64,000 nucleotides of DNA from Pseudevernia furfuracea (GCA_022315425.1 JAIUPT010000024.1:186001-250000); one strand, 5' to 3'; positions 44,938 to 57,045 are shown, counted from the stretch's first letter. Program-made: numbers and translations. Notes: generated from the sequence alone by a model not told the origin.

Positions 44938-46242
44938 TCAATTGCTATCATTCCTCGTTGCCGTATCCTCCAACGCCGCTTTAGAAAAAGGATTGGGACC
45001 ATCCCCCAACAGGAACTTCTCGATTGAGAGGCCAGCTTCGTGCAAGTGACAACCATAATACCTTGCCTTGAAGAGCTTGGCGTTGCCCCCACGGAGGCTC
45101 ATTATTACCAAAGATTCAAGAGACAAGGTGTCTTTGATGGACTGGAACACGTTCTCCCAGGAACCTGAAACCATTCTGACATGTTCAAGTGACATATGAT
45201 GGATTCCTTGTGAATTTTGCAGGAAATTTATCAATCTTGTTTCCGTGATGTTGAAGCCACTCAAACCAAAGGTCACAAGTTTAGGCATCTTGCAGCCTCC
45301 TAGGATCATTTCAAAGTCCTCATCTTCACCTAAGATCCAATCCTTGCCGTCCATCTCAATCACTAGTGACTCCAAATTGATCGCCGCAGATAATGTCCGA
45401 GCAATCAATCGTCCTGAATAGAGCTCCTCATGGGTGGCATCGTCATGGAAACCGGAATATACATTGGGGTACCAGTCGAGGTGCAAATGAAGGCTCGTCA
45501 GATTTGGCAGGACTTTGGCCGCGCAGAACCTCTGTCGAGGTGTCATACAGAAAACCCTGACGGCCAGCCCAGAGTTCTTGTTGCCTGGCTCCGTGACAAT
45601 TGCTTTGATTTTAGTATTGCCGGAAATAAACAGCGCATTTAACACTTCTGGCCAAGCATTCGACCGCACACGTCCGAGACCATCGGCGCTTTCGAAGCAA
45701 CTGTGCTCGGGCGCAGGTCTTAGAGACTTCATCGCAGGATGATCCTCGTCCGACCAGGGATCGAAAGTCCGCGAGTGGCCATCAACATAGGCTTGGTCAC
45801 ACCAGCATAGTCCTTGCGTGCGACAGACATTGGTAAGAATAACTTTTCGAAGATTGGATAGTACGGCTAGAGTACTGCAAAGGTGTCCGAAAAATTCTCC
45901 TTCATTCAGTAGCTGCTCTTGCTCCTCTTGGAGCTTGCGATAGGAGGCGTAGTACCTTTCGGCCAGGTCTCTATCTGCAGTTTTACACTTGAACATTTCC
46001 CTTGTTACGCCCGCATAGAAATACTCGGAGCAGAAGATCAGAGTTTTGACGAACGGCCCGAACCGTGACGCCAGCAAAGTTGCTCTCTCCATATCAGCAT
46101 ATCTGGCGATGACATAGATCTCATCGAAAAGAAACGGGACTGCTGCTGCGTCGAAGGCCTTGCAGACGAAGCGTGCTTTCTTCAGCTCGATATTCGATTG
46201 AAAACATAGGAAGGCAGAGATGATTTCTGGTGGGAAGTACAT
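44938..46242 (-). CDS. F-box-like protein
   Basis: A single exon of 434 residues on the reverse strand. The N-terminus (MYFPPEIISAFLCFQ, then KKARFVCKAFDAAAVPFLFD) fits the degenerate F-box start common in fungi. The rest has the leucine-patterned segments of an LRR-like substrate-binding region (VLPNLTSLHLHLDW, INLESLVIEMDG, LVTFGLSGFNITETRLINFL, LESLVIMSL). It probably serves as a substrate adaptor of an SCF-type ubiquitin ligase, by family inference. No signal peptide is seen. Confidence 0.78.
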   Translation of the reverse strand: MYFPPEIISAFLCFQSNIELKKARFVCKAFDAAAVPFLFDEIYVIARYADMERATLLASRFGPFVKTLIFCSEYFYAGVTREMFKCKTADRDLAERYYASYRKLQEEQEQLLNEGEFFGHLCSTLAVLSNLRKVILTNVCRTQGLCWCDQAYVDGHSRTFDPWSDEDHPAMKSLRPAPEHSCFESADGLGRVRSNAWPEVLNALFISGNTKIKAIVTEPGNKNSGLAVRVFCMTPRQRFCAAKVLPNLTSLHLHLDWYPNVYSGFHDDATHEELYSGRLIARTLSAAINLESLVIEMDGKDWILGEDEDFEMILGGCKMPKLVTFGLSGFNITETRLINFLQNSQGIHHMSLEHVRMVSGSWENVFQSIKDTLSLESLVIMSLRGGNAKLFKARYYGCHLHEAGLSIEKFLLGDGPNPFSKAALEDTATRNDSN

Positions 46243-48290
46243 TGCGGTAGAGTTTCTCGACTCGGAGTCAGAATCAGTGTACTAGCTTGATGTGAGTCGG
46301 ATGCTCGGTGGCTGATTTGTATCGATGATGGTAAAGTAGGAAGAGAGAGACGATGATGGTAAAGTAGGAAGAGAAAGACGCGTTTTGGCGCAACAGAATA
46401 AACGCGCTTGGCGCAGCCTTTAAAGTATGGTCTTGGCAACTCTTGGCCCATCCATGATTTAGTCTAACCCCCACAGATCCAACTCACTGCTTCATTAATC
46501 TTGGCTTGGACAGACCAGTCGGAACCAGTGATGACAAGACCCAAATGTATTGGACTTTAATATCGCCCAGTGACCCGACTAGTGACTTTTGAAGACTCGA
46601 TGAGTGAATACTTTGAAGATAACCTGATGGTCATACTTCTTGCGTAACTGTCGAGGCTCCCTTGAGTCTTCATCAACCGCTAGCCCCCACTAGCCCATCT
46701 TCTCAGCTGGAATTACACCTTCAGGCTTGTCGGTAAGCAACACTCGGTCCGCCCGATACTGCCATACTTGGCACAACAAGGTAGGCTTATATAAATCTCG
46801 TACACACTGTCGAGAGACCTATGTTAAGCTTTATAATTTTCTCATCTTCATTGTCCGCGCCACTTGTTCAGGATTTCATGGGTGCCGCGATGTAGCTTTG
46901 GCATTGGAGCCACCAATACGCTGAAACTCTCATCTCGGGTCAGCGACATAGATGCTGCAAATGAACGCTTACAACCTTTAAGGATCAGAGTCCACAAATC
47001 CACACGAGCGACTTCCTCTAGATACTCGGGAATATTGCCAGATCTCCGTAAGTTTGCGGCGGTGGATTGTACCACCGCAAGGCCCCTGAGAAGCCCAGCA
47101 AGCACACGAGGGGGGTGACGCAAGACAGAATATATGCGCCGGGGATAGCGGTATCCTCGTTCCCTTTGATATGTTTCGCGTCTCCAACAAGCTCCGAGAA
47201 CGAAGAGGTGGTGGGCACGAAATGCGTCGCCTTCTAGAAATACCCAAAAGTGCCTGTAGTTTCCCTACAGTTTTCCTAGGGGCAAACTGAAACCGGTCCA
47301 ATTGCCTAGGGGATTGCCCCAAGAAGTACGAGAACACTCGCCCCTCCTCACCCAGCTGTGCTCCATCGCAAGCCTTCGACCAGCCTCAACAATTTCATCG
47401 GTAAAACGGACGGCCAATCCTGCGGCCAATCATGAAAGCAGATCGGTGCCCAAAACACAGACACAGACACTCGAGTGAGAGAATGGAAGAACATCAGTGC
47501 ACCGAGTGTAAAAGTATTGGCGGGAAAAACGCAAGGGCATGCGGACAGCAGGCACCATAATCGAACCGGGAATAAGACGCCCGTGAAGTCCTGCGGAGAA
47601 ACACTACAAGCACACTCTCTGCCGACAGACAGGCCTTGTCATACAAGCCACATGTGGCGTATACTCTCATCGCATCTGCCAATATGGCAATGAACCAGAT
47701 TCCCTCACGAACCTCCTCATTGATGATGATGATGATGATGATATCCAACCCTTGCACCAGGCTATGCGGTAGCCTTACAGGATCGCAGAGCGACACACGT
47801 ACGTTGTGCGGCCGAGACAAGTAGCAATGCTATGCACCGACTCTCCCAACGAGTCATTCCGATTTGATCGTCTCACAAGTGCTTACGCTGAGGTTTGAGA
47901 TTGGCGTGGGGAAAAGCTTGGCGTCAATTGCGAATCGCGCTCATGATTACAAGCTTCGCAGCCAAGGCTCGTAAATAATCGAGTTACGATGCTGCCGTGA
48001 GCTTCAACTGCGTCTTCGCAGCCCACTTTTTCGTAGGATTAGCGGTGAGTTCTTGCGAGGATTTATAGAGCTAAGTCCCACTGTTTAATGGAAAATTCTG
48101 TGACTATGCTTCTTCGTGCTTTCTTTGGCTACTCTCCAACATAGAGCTAATGTTCAGCTCGTCTATACTTGCACGAGTCCTAGCATCAGGGCACACTTCC
48201 TGCTATTTCTTTATGACCCATCAAACCCTGTCAGCGAAACCATAATCAGCAGTAGAACCCTCGGTCTTCCATGCCCAATGTCGAGACACG
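46243..48290. other. intergenic with a relic and a microsatellite
   Basis: The segment 46,860-47,245 is listed separately. A (GAT)7 microsatellite lies at about 47,722-47,743. The rest shows only short unsupported frames. Confidence 0.4.
46860..47245 (-). pseudogene. relic of a membrane-protein-like gene
   Basis: The reverse strand reads FSELVGDAKHIKGNEDTAIP, then a hydrophobic segment (YILSCVTPLVCLLGFSGAL), then WYNPPPQTYGDLAIFP. After a one-base shift at about 47,025 it continues EYLEEVARVDLWTLILKGCK, ending in TGA. A TTTCTAG acceptor-like site precedes the first part. The text looks coding but the frame is broken and no start is found. The family is unknown. Confidence 0.38.
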
Positions 48291-50635
48291 TCACGGCTGC
48301 CAAGTCTCCAATCCATTCCAATCCAGTTGCCAATCTACCGCATCCAACTTCGCCAAATCCCAACCCCAAAACGCATCATCCCATTCCTGCGGTAAGCATT
48401 GTCCCTGCGGACCCGGCCCCGAATCCATTTTTTCCTGCCCTGCAGCGGCCGCCGTGAACTCCGCGGTATTCTGCATACCATGTTCACCGTGCCCGCCTGT
48501 CCCGTGCTCGTCTGCCTTTGTGTCTTGTCCTTCATGTACTAGGGACTGACTCAAATCGCTTGCCCATGACCTCATGCCTCTTTCGCTCTTGAACCTTGCG
48601 ATCTTGAGCATGCCATCGTAGAACAGCGGCGCGCCAAGCCGGCTCTTGATCTGGGCTTCGGGCGGTAGACGACGGCCCGAGTTCATGAATTGTCCCACAA
48701 TCTCAATATTCTGCGCTAGGCGCGTCCATTCGCTTTCGGCGCCAAGGGCGCAGCGCGTGAGTACTGTGTGGGCGAGTCGGATGTGGTTGCGGGCGAGGTC
48801 TTGATTGGGCATCGAGGCGGCAGGGAGGGTAGCGAGGAAATGGTGGAGGGTTAGGGCTGCGTAGTAGAGGGTGAAAAAATAGTATTTCGGGAAGTAGACC
48901 TGGGGTGGGATGTCGTCATTGGTGGGGTTTGAACTCTGCATGTTGGCCCTCGAGCCTGGAGATGGTTGCATGGGCGTTTTCAGGCTCCCGAGTTCACTAA
49001 ATGCGTGTATGTATTTTGTAGCGGAGCTCAATGCTTCGTGGAGGATGAGCTTTCGCGTAACGTTCGGCTCTGGGGCTGTTCTTGGGACCGGTATAGAAGG
49101 TTCGCTGTCTTGTTGCTGGCCCTGAAATGACCAGCCGAGGAGGAATAATTTTGCTCCCAAGAATTGCAGCTCTGTGTCGGCTGTCCATTTGCCAACGCTT
49201 GTGGTGCGAATGGTCTGAAATTCACCGGAAGCCATCATGACAAGTGAATCTTGAACGCCGTCATCTGTTTGGAGTTGCAGGGCCTGCGTAAATTTGGCAT
49301 ATTGCCGAAGCATCTCCAGCTGAAGACGAAAATGATCTTGTATTATAAATTCTGACGCTATCTCAACAATCCCACGTAAGGTAGGCTCATCCGCAAGCAC
49401 TGGAGGTACACCCATGCGGGAGCTATACCTGTAAAAGGTCAGCGGTGAGAAGGCTGGTAGGGTTGGTTCTGAGAGACTCGCGTAATGCCGCGGTGGAATA
49501 TCTGGAGCCAGGTTTTTGATCGGAGCTCCACTTCTCTCGGTGTTGCTCTGGGAAAGCCGTATTCTTTCTCTCTGCCCGGCTCGTGCAACCCTAGAAGCCT
49601 AGCGGCATTGGTAATCAATCCACAATAGTTCCACGTCGGATCTTGAGCTTGCGATTGAACTGGAACTGGCCAGGTGACAAGTATCAGCATTGCGTGCAAG
49701 GTAGATAAGCTAAGGATAGCCTTCACGAGACATGATCCAAGGAGTGGCTCGTATGCCTGAGTCAATGCTTGGTAGAAAGATGAATATTGTGGGTGGTATC
49801 TACTGGACGTAATGATAATAGCCCAGAATAGGAGGGGAGATTGTTTTCGGAGTTCAAGCAAGGATGGCGATGTATCCAAGACGATCCCGTGACAATAGTA
49901 ATGTTGGCGGAAACTGTCCTTTTGTAAGTAGAATCCATCTTGCCGGCAGATTGTGATGCAAGTACTGCTCAAACAGTTGGACGATAGCCATTCCACTCAG
50001 ACGGATGTCTCCTAGATAGTGCTCGCCTATCTCAAACGCGCTGTGCTCAAAGATCTCAATTCCAAAAAACGTGGACACCTGAGCATCGACGGATTTTAAC
50101 CGTGTGGCTGACAAGCCTAACAAGCCTGCTTCTGGCGAGTTCGAACTTGAAACGCTCCCGCTAAGTTCATGGTTGGGATTAAAATTCCGTGGAGCCGATT
50201 GTGACTTGAAGGCCTCTTTCAGGCTAGTCAACTCCGAGGTAACTTCCTTGAGCTTGCTGAGAGTGCCCATCAGCTCTTTGTAGAAATGGGGTCTGGAAGA
50301 AAGGGGCCAGTCTGACTATGAGGAAAGACACTTACTGCCTTGTGGGAACTCGTTTGAAGTTAGAGTCCATCCTGCAGTCCAGCCCCTTGCTCGTACATCG
50401 AGAACAAGAAGCCGGAAATGTCTCTGGGGAGTCGCATTTCAACTGCCAATCTGTCACAAGGAAGGTACGTCGAGTAGTGAAAGCCAACGAATACCTTGAC
50501 TTGCCTGCAGGCTGTACATGCTTTAGCTCTCCCAGCACTCGCACTCGTCGGTAAGCCGAACTCTTCATCTCTCTGGGAGCCAGCTCTGCGCTTTGCGGGG
50601 CGAAACACGGCCGGCGTATACTGCCCTGATGACAT
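48291..50635 (-). CDS. Zn(II)2Cys6 transcription factor
   Basis: Five reverse-strand exons: 50635-50495, 50442-50336, 50292-49966, 49913-49482 and 49428-48291, giving 714 residues. Exons 1-2 join CTACRQVK to LKCDSPETF, making a zinc cluster C-X2-C-X6-C-X9-C-X2-C-X6-C at about residues 40-69, followed by FKRVPTR as in Leu3/War1-type regulators. A coiled coil (KELMGTLSKLKEVTSELTSL) suggests dimerisation. The fungal middle homology region begins near LFEHFRQHYYCH and includes SPLLFWAIIITSSRY and RMGVPPVLADEPTLRGIVEI. The fourth intron (49,481-49,429) fits a GC-AG intron (GCGAGT...TACAG), the only joint that keeps the family spacing. The acidic, Trp-containing C-terminus (WDDAFWGWDLAKLDAVDW) may activate transcription. 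It is nuclear; target genes are unknown. Confidence 0.88.
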
Positions 50636-52565
50636 TTGGTGATTGATGATAATACTGATTCAAATAGCATCTATGTTGTAAGGGTAGCGGGAGCGGCGGT
50701 CAATTCAAGACAGATAGATGGTGATGGAAGAAAGAGCTGGGTCAGCACTCAATATTTAAGTCGCCTTGCCAAGCGGCCAAGCATTGCATGCGTCATGTAC
50801 TCTACGAGTAGTGGTTCCTCGTGTAGGTTTTTATAGTGTTACCTGCTGCTGCGGCTGATGCCAAGTTGCCAACATGACGGACTGCAATGAATCAATTAGT
50901 TACGCGGCCTGTTCATGATGATGATTAACTATCATTATTCGACTGCCTACTTTGCCAAGCACGGTGTAGTATTCCTAGCATCCAATCACTTTCACATGAT
51001 TTCCAATAGAGAAAAATCGAAACATTCAAACGATAAAGCCGAGCATGCCTCGGATCTCCGAGCCAAACCCGACTCGGAAAATCTTTTGACCGAGTCGGCA
51101 TTCAAATTCAGCGCCATCCTTCCATACTTCTTTCTCAGCCATGACTTACGTCAACTTGGCCTCGGCAGTGCCATCGGCGAGAACAGCATACAGCATGGCA
51201 AGATTTGTCGTCGGGACGGTCGACTGTAACGGCAGTTGCCCCGAACTCTGATTGCGTGCCGGCTGGCGAAAGGTCCTGAGACACCATGCTTCGAGCAATC
51301 TATGGACCCCGCACTTCCCTACCCGTAGACTCGCCATGGACAGCAGCTCCTAGCCACCGGCAGGGATCACATTACCAGTACGGTACCCGCAGCGGGACTA
51401 GTTCTTCAAGAGCAGATAAGAAAATGTTGGCACGGCAAGCAAGGCTTGTGCAGAAAATGTTCCGGAATGCAAGATGGTGAATAGCAACTGGATAACGATT
51501 GAGAAAAATGAATTGAAGGGATGATAACGGGAATAAAGCTTGGCAATTCTGGACTGATGGCCAGAGGAAGGAGCGAACGTTATCGGCTTCGAAGTTGAGC
51601 CCCACGCCCGACTCGAGAATTTGACTTCCGCCGCATTTCACATCGACCTAAATGCATCTCCGTCCATGAAAAACAAGTCGGGAGACTATACTATGCATCG
51701 GAGTGGCCGATGAGCGACCAGAAGACTACAGGGAAATTGTGCAGCAATTACGCAGCACAGGCCCCGTTCGTCATCAAGCCAGGATATCAACAGCATCATA
51801 CAAAGGGAGAGGAGCTGCTATGTTCACTAGTCTCCAATACCTGGTTGAAAACTGATGTCGTCATTGTTCACTTCAGAGACCAACAACTTTGATGTTGGCT
51901 CGGATACCTATCATCACTCGACTTTGAGCGTTCTATCCTAGGTGATAACCTAAGTCCGCATGCCATGGCTGATGACCCCGGCCGAATATCAAATTACCAG
52001 CATGTGAGCCACGCATGCGCGTGAGAAACCTTGTTATCTGCGCTACTGCAGTTGGACGACTGACACTTGGCTTTATAGTTCGGCCTACCAGATCTTTTTA
52101 TCAACTACAGACATTTTCTCCATATCAGTAGTCTTAATCCCGGCCTACGGGGTTGTGGTCTTTCGTCAACTCATAAAACCTCGTTGCTCAGAATCTCTTT
52201 TAGTTTTCATTAGCGTACAGCTTGTTCTAGAGTATGACCATAGAACCACAGATCCACAGAAGGATACAGGTTCTCATTTTTGCAGCTCCGCCTAATCCAC
52301 TTCCTGTGTATCAATTTCCAAGCCCAGATGTCACACCCTGAGGCTCAGCAGTCCTAACTGGCGCTAGCGCCTTTGTCAGTCCTTCTCTCGAACGAATTTT
52401 GCGTCATTTCTACGCGAAAAGGATTTTCACAACTGGCCGGCTTCTCACAGGTCGTGCGTCCAGGCTGTGGGAAACTACGGTAGCGACTGAACTCTCCCCG
52501 TTCTACGGTCGTCCAATCCAAAATCTTTCTGTCCAAATCAACTCGACGTCGTCTTTTGTCATCTC
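50636..52565. other. intergenic, no confident gene
   Basis: A reverse-strand frame near 51,146-51,300 ends at a strong GTAAGT donor and might be a lost first exon, but no partner is found. Around 51,045-51,105 CGGATCTCCGAG and CCGAGTCGG/CCGACTCGG-type inverted motifs cluster. No other feature is seen. Confidence 0.35.
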
Positions 52566-53087
52566 TCAATAGGACCAAGACATCATCTCATCCCACACAG
52601 TCGTCAATCGTATAAATACAACATCCCCGTCTGCTCGGTCGAGCACCCAAGCTTTGAAAAAGCCCGTCCATCCTTTCTGGGCAGCATCTAAAAGCCAGAG
52701 GGAGGCTGCTTCGACGAATTCCCTTGTGACTATCTTGTTCTGGTCATCGTTGGCTATGAACTCCAACACCAGAGCTCCAAATGGTATGCGCTGGACACGA
52801 CGGCCAGGGACAGGATCCGCCGCTGCGAGTTTTGCGGCCACGGAGAAGAATTGAATAAAGACTGGGTTGATGAGGGGTGGTTGAATGCTGGTGACGGTCT
52901 GGAAGACAGCTGTCCATTCCGGAGGCAGACCGTAAACAAGGCTACGTCTTCCAGACTGGGTTCTTGGGCGTGTTTGGGTGTCGGCTGGAGATATGACCAT
53001 TGCGTGGTTCGGAAATGGCTTTGCCACAGCAAGATGAGGCAAGAGAGTTATTGGGAGCATTGGGAGGACCAAGTGAAGCAAATGCAT
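52566..53087 (-). CDS. small secreted hypothetical protein
   Basis: A single exon of 173 residues. Residues 1-22 (LHLVLPMLPITLLPHLAVA core) form a signal peptide. The mature part has no Cys. It begins with a basic, disordered region ending QSGRRSLVYG, then a compact helical domain (EWTAVFQTVTSIQPPLINPV, FIQFFSVAAKLAAADPVPGR, FVEAASLWLLDAAQKGWTGF). RSGRR-like basic residues could be a processing site. The family is not recognised; it is probably extracellular. The overlapping reverse frame at 52,354-52,578 is not supported. Confidence 0.72.
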   Translation of the reverse strand: MHLLHLVLPMLPITLLPHLAVAKPFPNHAMVISPADTQTRPRTQSGRRSLVYGLPPEWTAVFQTVTSIQPPLINPVFIQFFSVAAKLAAADPVPGRRVQRIPFGALVLEFIANDDQNKIVTREFVEAASLWLLDAAQKGWTGFFKAWVLDRADGDVVFIRLTTVWDEMMSWSY

Positions 53088-54092
53088 GACTGTTTGTACT
53101 CATGTGCTAAGACAAAGACACCAGATGTGAGATGGGGGTTGTGATGGCGACAGAGACAACGTGAAGGTTTTAAGCTTGGACAAAAGCACCAGTGCAACAT
53201 GTTCTGGGGGCTCGAGACTTTCTCTTCTCGGATGCGCGAAGTCTTCCATTCGTAGATGCGTCTAGGCTCGGGCCCAGCCTTCATGCACTTCCTGCAGAGG
53301 TTGTGTCTAAGATTTGGAGGCGTAGCATACAGTAATACCGCCGTGCCTCCGACGGGCTCGAGACTTGACTTCAAGTGGTCGCGCATTGCCTGTGGGCCCA
53401 AGGTGATGTCAAAGACCTTAGCTTGGGGGGTTTATTTGGCCCTCCCGGTGATCGTGTGACGTGCGTGTCTCATCATTAGAAGCGCCGAAGCAGCATCGCT
53501 TTCACCTCCAGCAGGTCAAGATCAACCAATCAAAGAACGTGTGCCGCTCTATAGTTTCATCTGTGTTTCGAAGATCTGGGCCTGAACACCGTGTGCTCCC
53601 AGCCGAGAGAGGTTTTCATTGTGAAGCGCATGTCGGCAATCACAATGGCACCCGGCCCCAGAAATGCGCAGCGAATGTTCGACTGCGGGGAATCCGGGGA
53701 AGGAGAACAGAACAAACAAGCGTTGAGAGGCGCATGTTCACAATGATATGAGACTAAGCGGTTGGTATGCGTAATTTTGGAGTGTAGTCCAAAGCGATGT
53801 GCCGTGCTGGTGAGATTAGGAGACGGACGGCTATAGCTTCGAGACGATTCGAGCTCTTTGATGCGACATGTAAACGCTCATAGGGAGATCCTATTATCTG
53901 ATACCATCTGTGTCCGAGCAGCATCACCGAAGATGAGATCTGATCATAGGTAACCAAGTTTGCTTTAGACTCACGTCGCTTGTAGGGAGGTCGCATTCTC
54001 AAATATCTTGCGTGTTTCACTCCTCCTCTCCAAGGACTCCAGCCGCAGGACCTCATCCTTTCTCCTTTCTCTCCTCTGCTTTCCAGGTGGTC
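53088..54092. other. intergenic, no gene seen
   Basis: Frames on both strands are short and unsupported. Transcription of the genes on either side runs leftward (reverse strand), so this segment should hold the 5' region of the 52.6-kb gene and the 3' end of the 54.1-kb gene. Confidence 0.4.
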
Positions 54093-55000
54093 TCAAGAAT
54101 TGTCCATAAGTGGTGTATCAACGGTTGTGTTGCGATATGGGGTTGAAATACTGTTCAAAAGATTCGGAAGGGCCAAAGACGTTGGGTGGTTGAAGTCAAT
54201 GTCTTCCGGTAACGTGCCATTGAAGATTTCCACGCTGCTGTTGAAAGAGCCGAACGCCTTCAAGATTGATGGTACCCTTGGGTCTATGCCTGCGGGAAAC
54301 GCTGCGCTCATGTACTTGTTCATCACATTGTCGAAGATGGCCCCATTTTGCCAAAGGAATATGGTAAGCGCAGGTCGGCTAAAGGCATCTGGGTCATGCG
54401 AATTAACGTTCAAAGAGTTTCAAGAAAGCAACGGCGGTGTTCAAAGCTTACCAATAATCGTAGCGGCACCGCCTTGTGAATGAAGGTTGAGACATGCTTG
54501 CACGAGGGTATACCCCGCAAGGTAAACATCTGCCCATCGCGAAAGTGAGAGTGCCGTCTTAGAGTTGCCGTCGACGTGGCTCAGGAGGGCGAGATTGCAC
54601 GACCCTGGGGTTCATGTTCAGTATGTCGCCTTCATGTCTCGAATGCACCCATGACAGGATTGGTATCATTCGTTCGCAAACAAGCTTGCTTACCATAACT
54701 CCAAAATCTAGGAACCTGAACTACTTTTTTTCGGAAAGCAATCGGGCGATCATCTGTCCAGCCCTGCCAGTCGGACTCTGGAGGAGCGGTCTCGAGTTGC
54801 TGCTCGAAATAATAACTGTAATCTCGGTCTGCTCTTGGAAGAGCAGCCAACGCGTGAGAGCAGTCTTGCATGACTGGAGTGTCGTACAAGTCCCTGCTGC
54901 AAAAGTAGGATGGGCCACCTGCAGCAACCAACGGGACCAGAATTGAAAATTGAAGTAGGAGCGATATCAGAGGCGATGATGAAGTCGAAAGCCAAGACAT
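54093..55000 (-). CDS. secreted cysteine-containing protein, paralogue A of a divergent pair
   Basis: Exons 55000-54694, 54604-54452 and 54388-54093 (introns 89 and 63 bp, both phase 1, GTAAGC donors) give 251 residues. The start is the ATG at 55,000, because the upstream ATG at 55,054 would bury the signal peptide (ISLLLQFSILVPLVAAG). The mature protein opens FCSRDLYDTPVMQDCSHALA, then QVPRFWSYGSCNLALLSHVD, then VQACLNLHSQGGAA, and ends with a low-Cys tail carrying FDNVMNKYMSAAF. This matches the gene on the opposite strand at 55,653 in Cys order and in intron positions and phases. It is a secreted protein of unknown function, of a type frequent in plant-associated ascomycetes. Confidence 0.8.
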
Positions 55001-55652
55001 TGTGATTTTTGAGTAATTGGGAGCTCGAAGTATCTTAAAGTACTTTTGTTGCAAAACGTCAGCACTTTATCTTGTCAAGACTGCTTACTCACAGAGTCTA
55101 CCTTACGTTGATCAAAAAGTGCAACGCCATGGCTAACTCAAAATTTTATGAACGGATGGATTCGCACCAATCGTCACAATCTGAGCTTCTTTGGGTCTGA
55201 TAACCACGCGGCGGATGATACGTTAGATCCACATCTCGTATTCCCAGACACTTATGCGACGCGGAAAAACAGCACAGCAACTAAGCGCCAGAGCTTGACT
55301 TGCCGGCCTTTTGCTGCATCCCGTTCATCACACGGGGAGCAAAGTACATTCATTCCCGCGGGGCTGTTCAGTCTTTTCGTTGGCTCGAAAATGGAGTCAT
55401 GAGGCGAATCTAGGCGAATGCTTAGGGGTACCTGCATAAACGCATCAAGAATTTGGGTCCGAGATCGGAAGATCTGCTTTGACAATCGATCGTATGCACG
55501 ACTTCGTTTCGCGGGACCTGGAGGTTGATGGAAGGAACAGTAGACTGGGGTCCAAGACGACCATTACACACATACAGGCCTTCTCTTTGTCTCACTCTGT
55601 CTGTCTTCAAACTCCAATTCAAGACCTTGGGCTCTTGAAAAGATCCTCTACC
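55001..55652. promoter_or_regulatory. shared upstream region of the divergent secreted pair
   Basis: The 652 bp between the two start codons must contain both promoters, which would allow joint regulation. No clear TATA box is seen on either side; the forward side has a CT-rich run at about 55,575-55,600. Confidence 0.5.
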
Positions 55653-56516
55653 ATGCTGCTTCCACCATTCCGCTCCCTGTCTACCATCTGTGTCCTAGCC
55701 TTCATGCTCCGCCTCTGCTCAGCGTCCCAGCCTGTCTGCAATACCGGTATATACGGCATCCCCAACTACAGAGATTGCTTGAGCGCCTGGCATTCGATGC
55801 CTTACGGTCTGAAACCCAGCGATGATTACAACGCCAGATCCTGCGAGCTGTGGTCTGAGCCCCAATATCTCATGCCGCCTTTCACCGCGATCAATAATCG
55901 ATACAAACCACTACCTATCAACCAGTTGCCGAAGATTTGGAAATATAGTACGTCGATAAGACTCGTCCTGCCCATATTTTGAACTTTGAATCCTGTGGTT
56001 GGCCACCGCTGCTGCTTTCCACTGACAAAAGGTTTTCTAGACACATGTCGCCTTGCACTCATGAGCTACGGCCGATCCGATGGCTTCGTAGTGAATGCGC
56101 TATGGGGCGCTAATTGGAGAGCCATCTTAGATCAGATGCAGCAGCTTTTTGTATGCGGCAGGCCTCGAAGCGGGATTGGCCCCAGTGGAGGATACAGGGC
56201 TTTCACCAGTGCGTAGCCTCCTTCTCTTCTATTGTTCGTGAGAAGATCTGGCCGGCGGCTGACTGCTCAAAAATCAGACCCAAGGACCGGACAGGTATCG
56301 GCAGCTTTGTATATATACTCGGCGTATTCTCCCTTTGAAAATGTGGTCAATAGGTACATGAGCTCGGGGTCGCCAATTGTGCCTTTGACCTCCATGGACC
56401 AGCTGGATGTTGCGGGCAATGATACTTTTGTGTCGTTGACCAATAGTACGCAACATATTCAGCATCCGCCGGTGGACTTTTCGCTGCTGCGGGATATCAC
56501 GTTGCTGGACAAGTAG
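55653..56516 (+). CDS. secreted cysteine-containing protein, paralogue B of a divergent pair
   Basis: Exons 55653-55947, 56041-56208 and 56278-56516 (introns 93 and 69 bp, phase 1, GTACGT and GTGCGT donors) give 233 residues. The signal peptide (MLLPPFRSLSTICVLAFML, cleavage near CSAS) is followed by VCNTGIYGIPNYRDCLSAWH, PKIWKYNTCRLALMSYG, QQLFVCGRPRSGIGPSGGY and FENVVNRYMSSGSP. Cys placement, exon phases and the C-terminal motif agree with paralogue A. Protein identity is low, so the duplication is old. Extracellular, unknown function. Confidence 0.8.
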
Positions 56517-57045
56517 TCAGATCTTGAGTAACTAGCCATGTCGAGAAGTAGGTGTTCGTTCTTTTCCGGCACATGTTTTGTGTGGAGAGGTTGTTATGAT
56601 CCAAGCATCCCAACCGTCCAACTTTGCTGTATTCCTACACAAGGTTATCGAGCTCCATCAGTCTTGCCTTCGAATCTAACTACCATCGACATAGTATAAA
56701 TAATATTTATCGATGACTTCAAAGAGTTCATTTCTGATGACCTTACGATAAGGCGCGGACTATCTTAGATTGAAGAATGGTTAAGGGAGCGAGGAAAATC
56801 CGCAATTAGCACATATAGTACAGAGCAAGCAGCGCGCATCTTATGCAACCATCCTTCCATCGCAGCATCGCCCATTGTGTTATGTAGCAGGAGCAGATGT
56901 GACAATTTTCATTCTAGAAACGGTGGTAGAGGAGAATAGAGATATCGCATTCATGACGCCGCCAAGATTGCGAACAACCTCAACGCCGGATGTGCAAAAA
57001 CCTGTCATGGCCGTGTTTGCTACGATTCCCAGTATCTCGTACCCA
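56517..57045. other. intergenic, no gene seen
   Basis: A 60-codon forward frame (56,875-57,057) is not supported by any feature. Confidence 0.4.

Noticed and set aside
44487..45092. 201-residue reverse-strand frame
   Set aside because: It overlaps the end of the F-box gene and the knottin-like gene in a different frame and has no protein-like motifs.
52354..52578. 74-residue frame after the secreted protein at 52.6 kb
   Set aside because: It overlaps the 3' end in another frame, is rich in Arg and has no domain or splice support.
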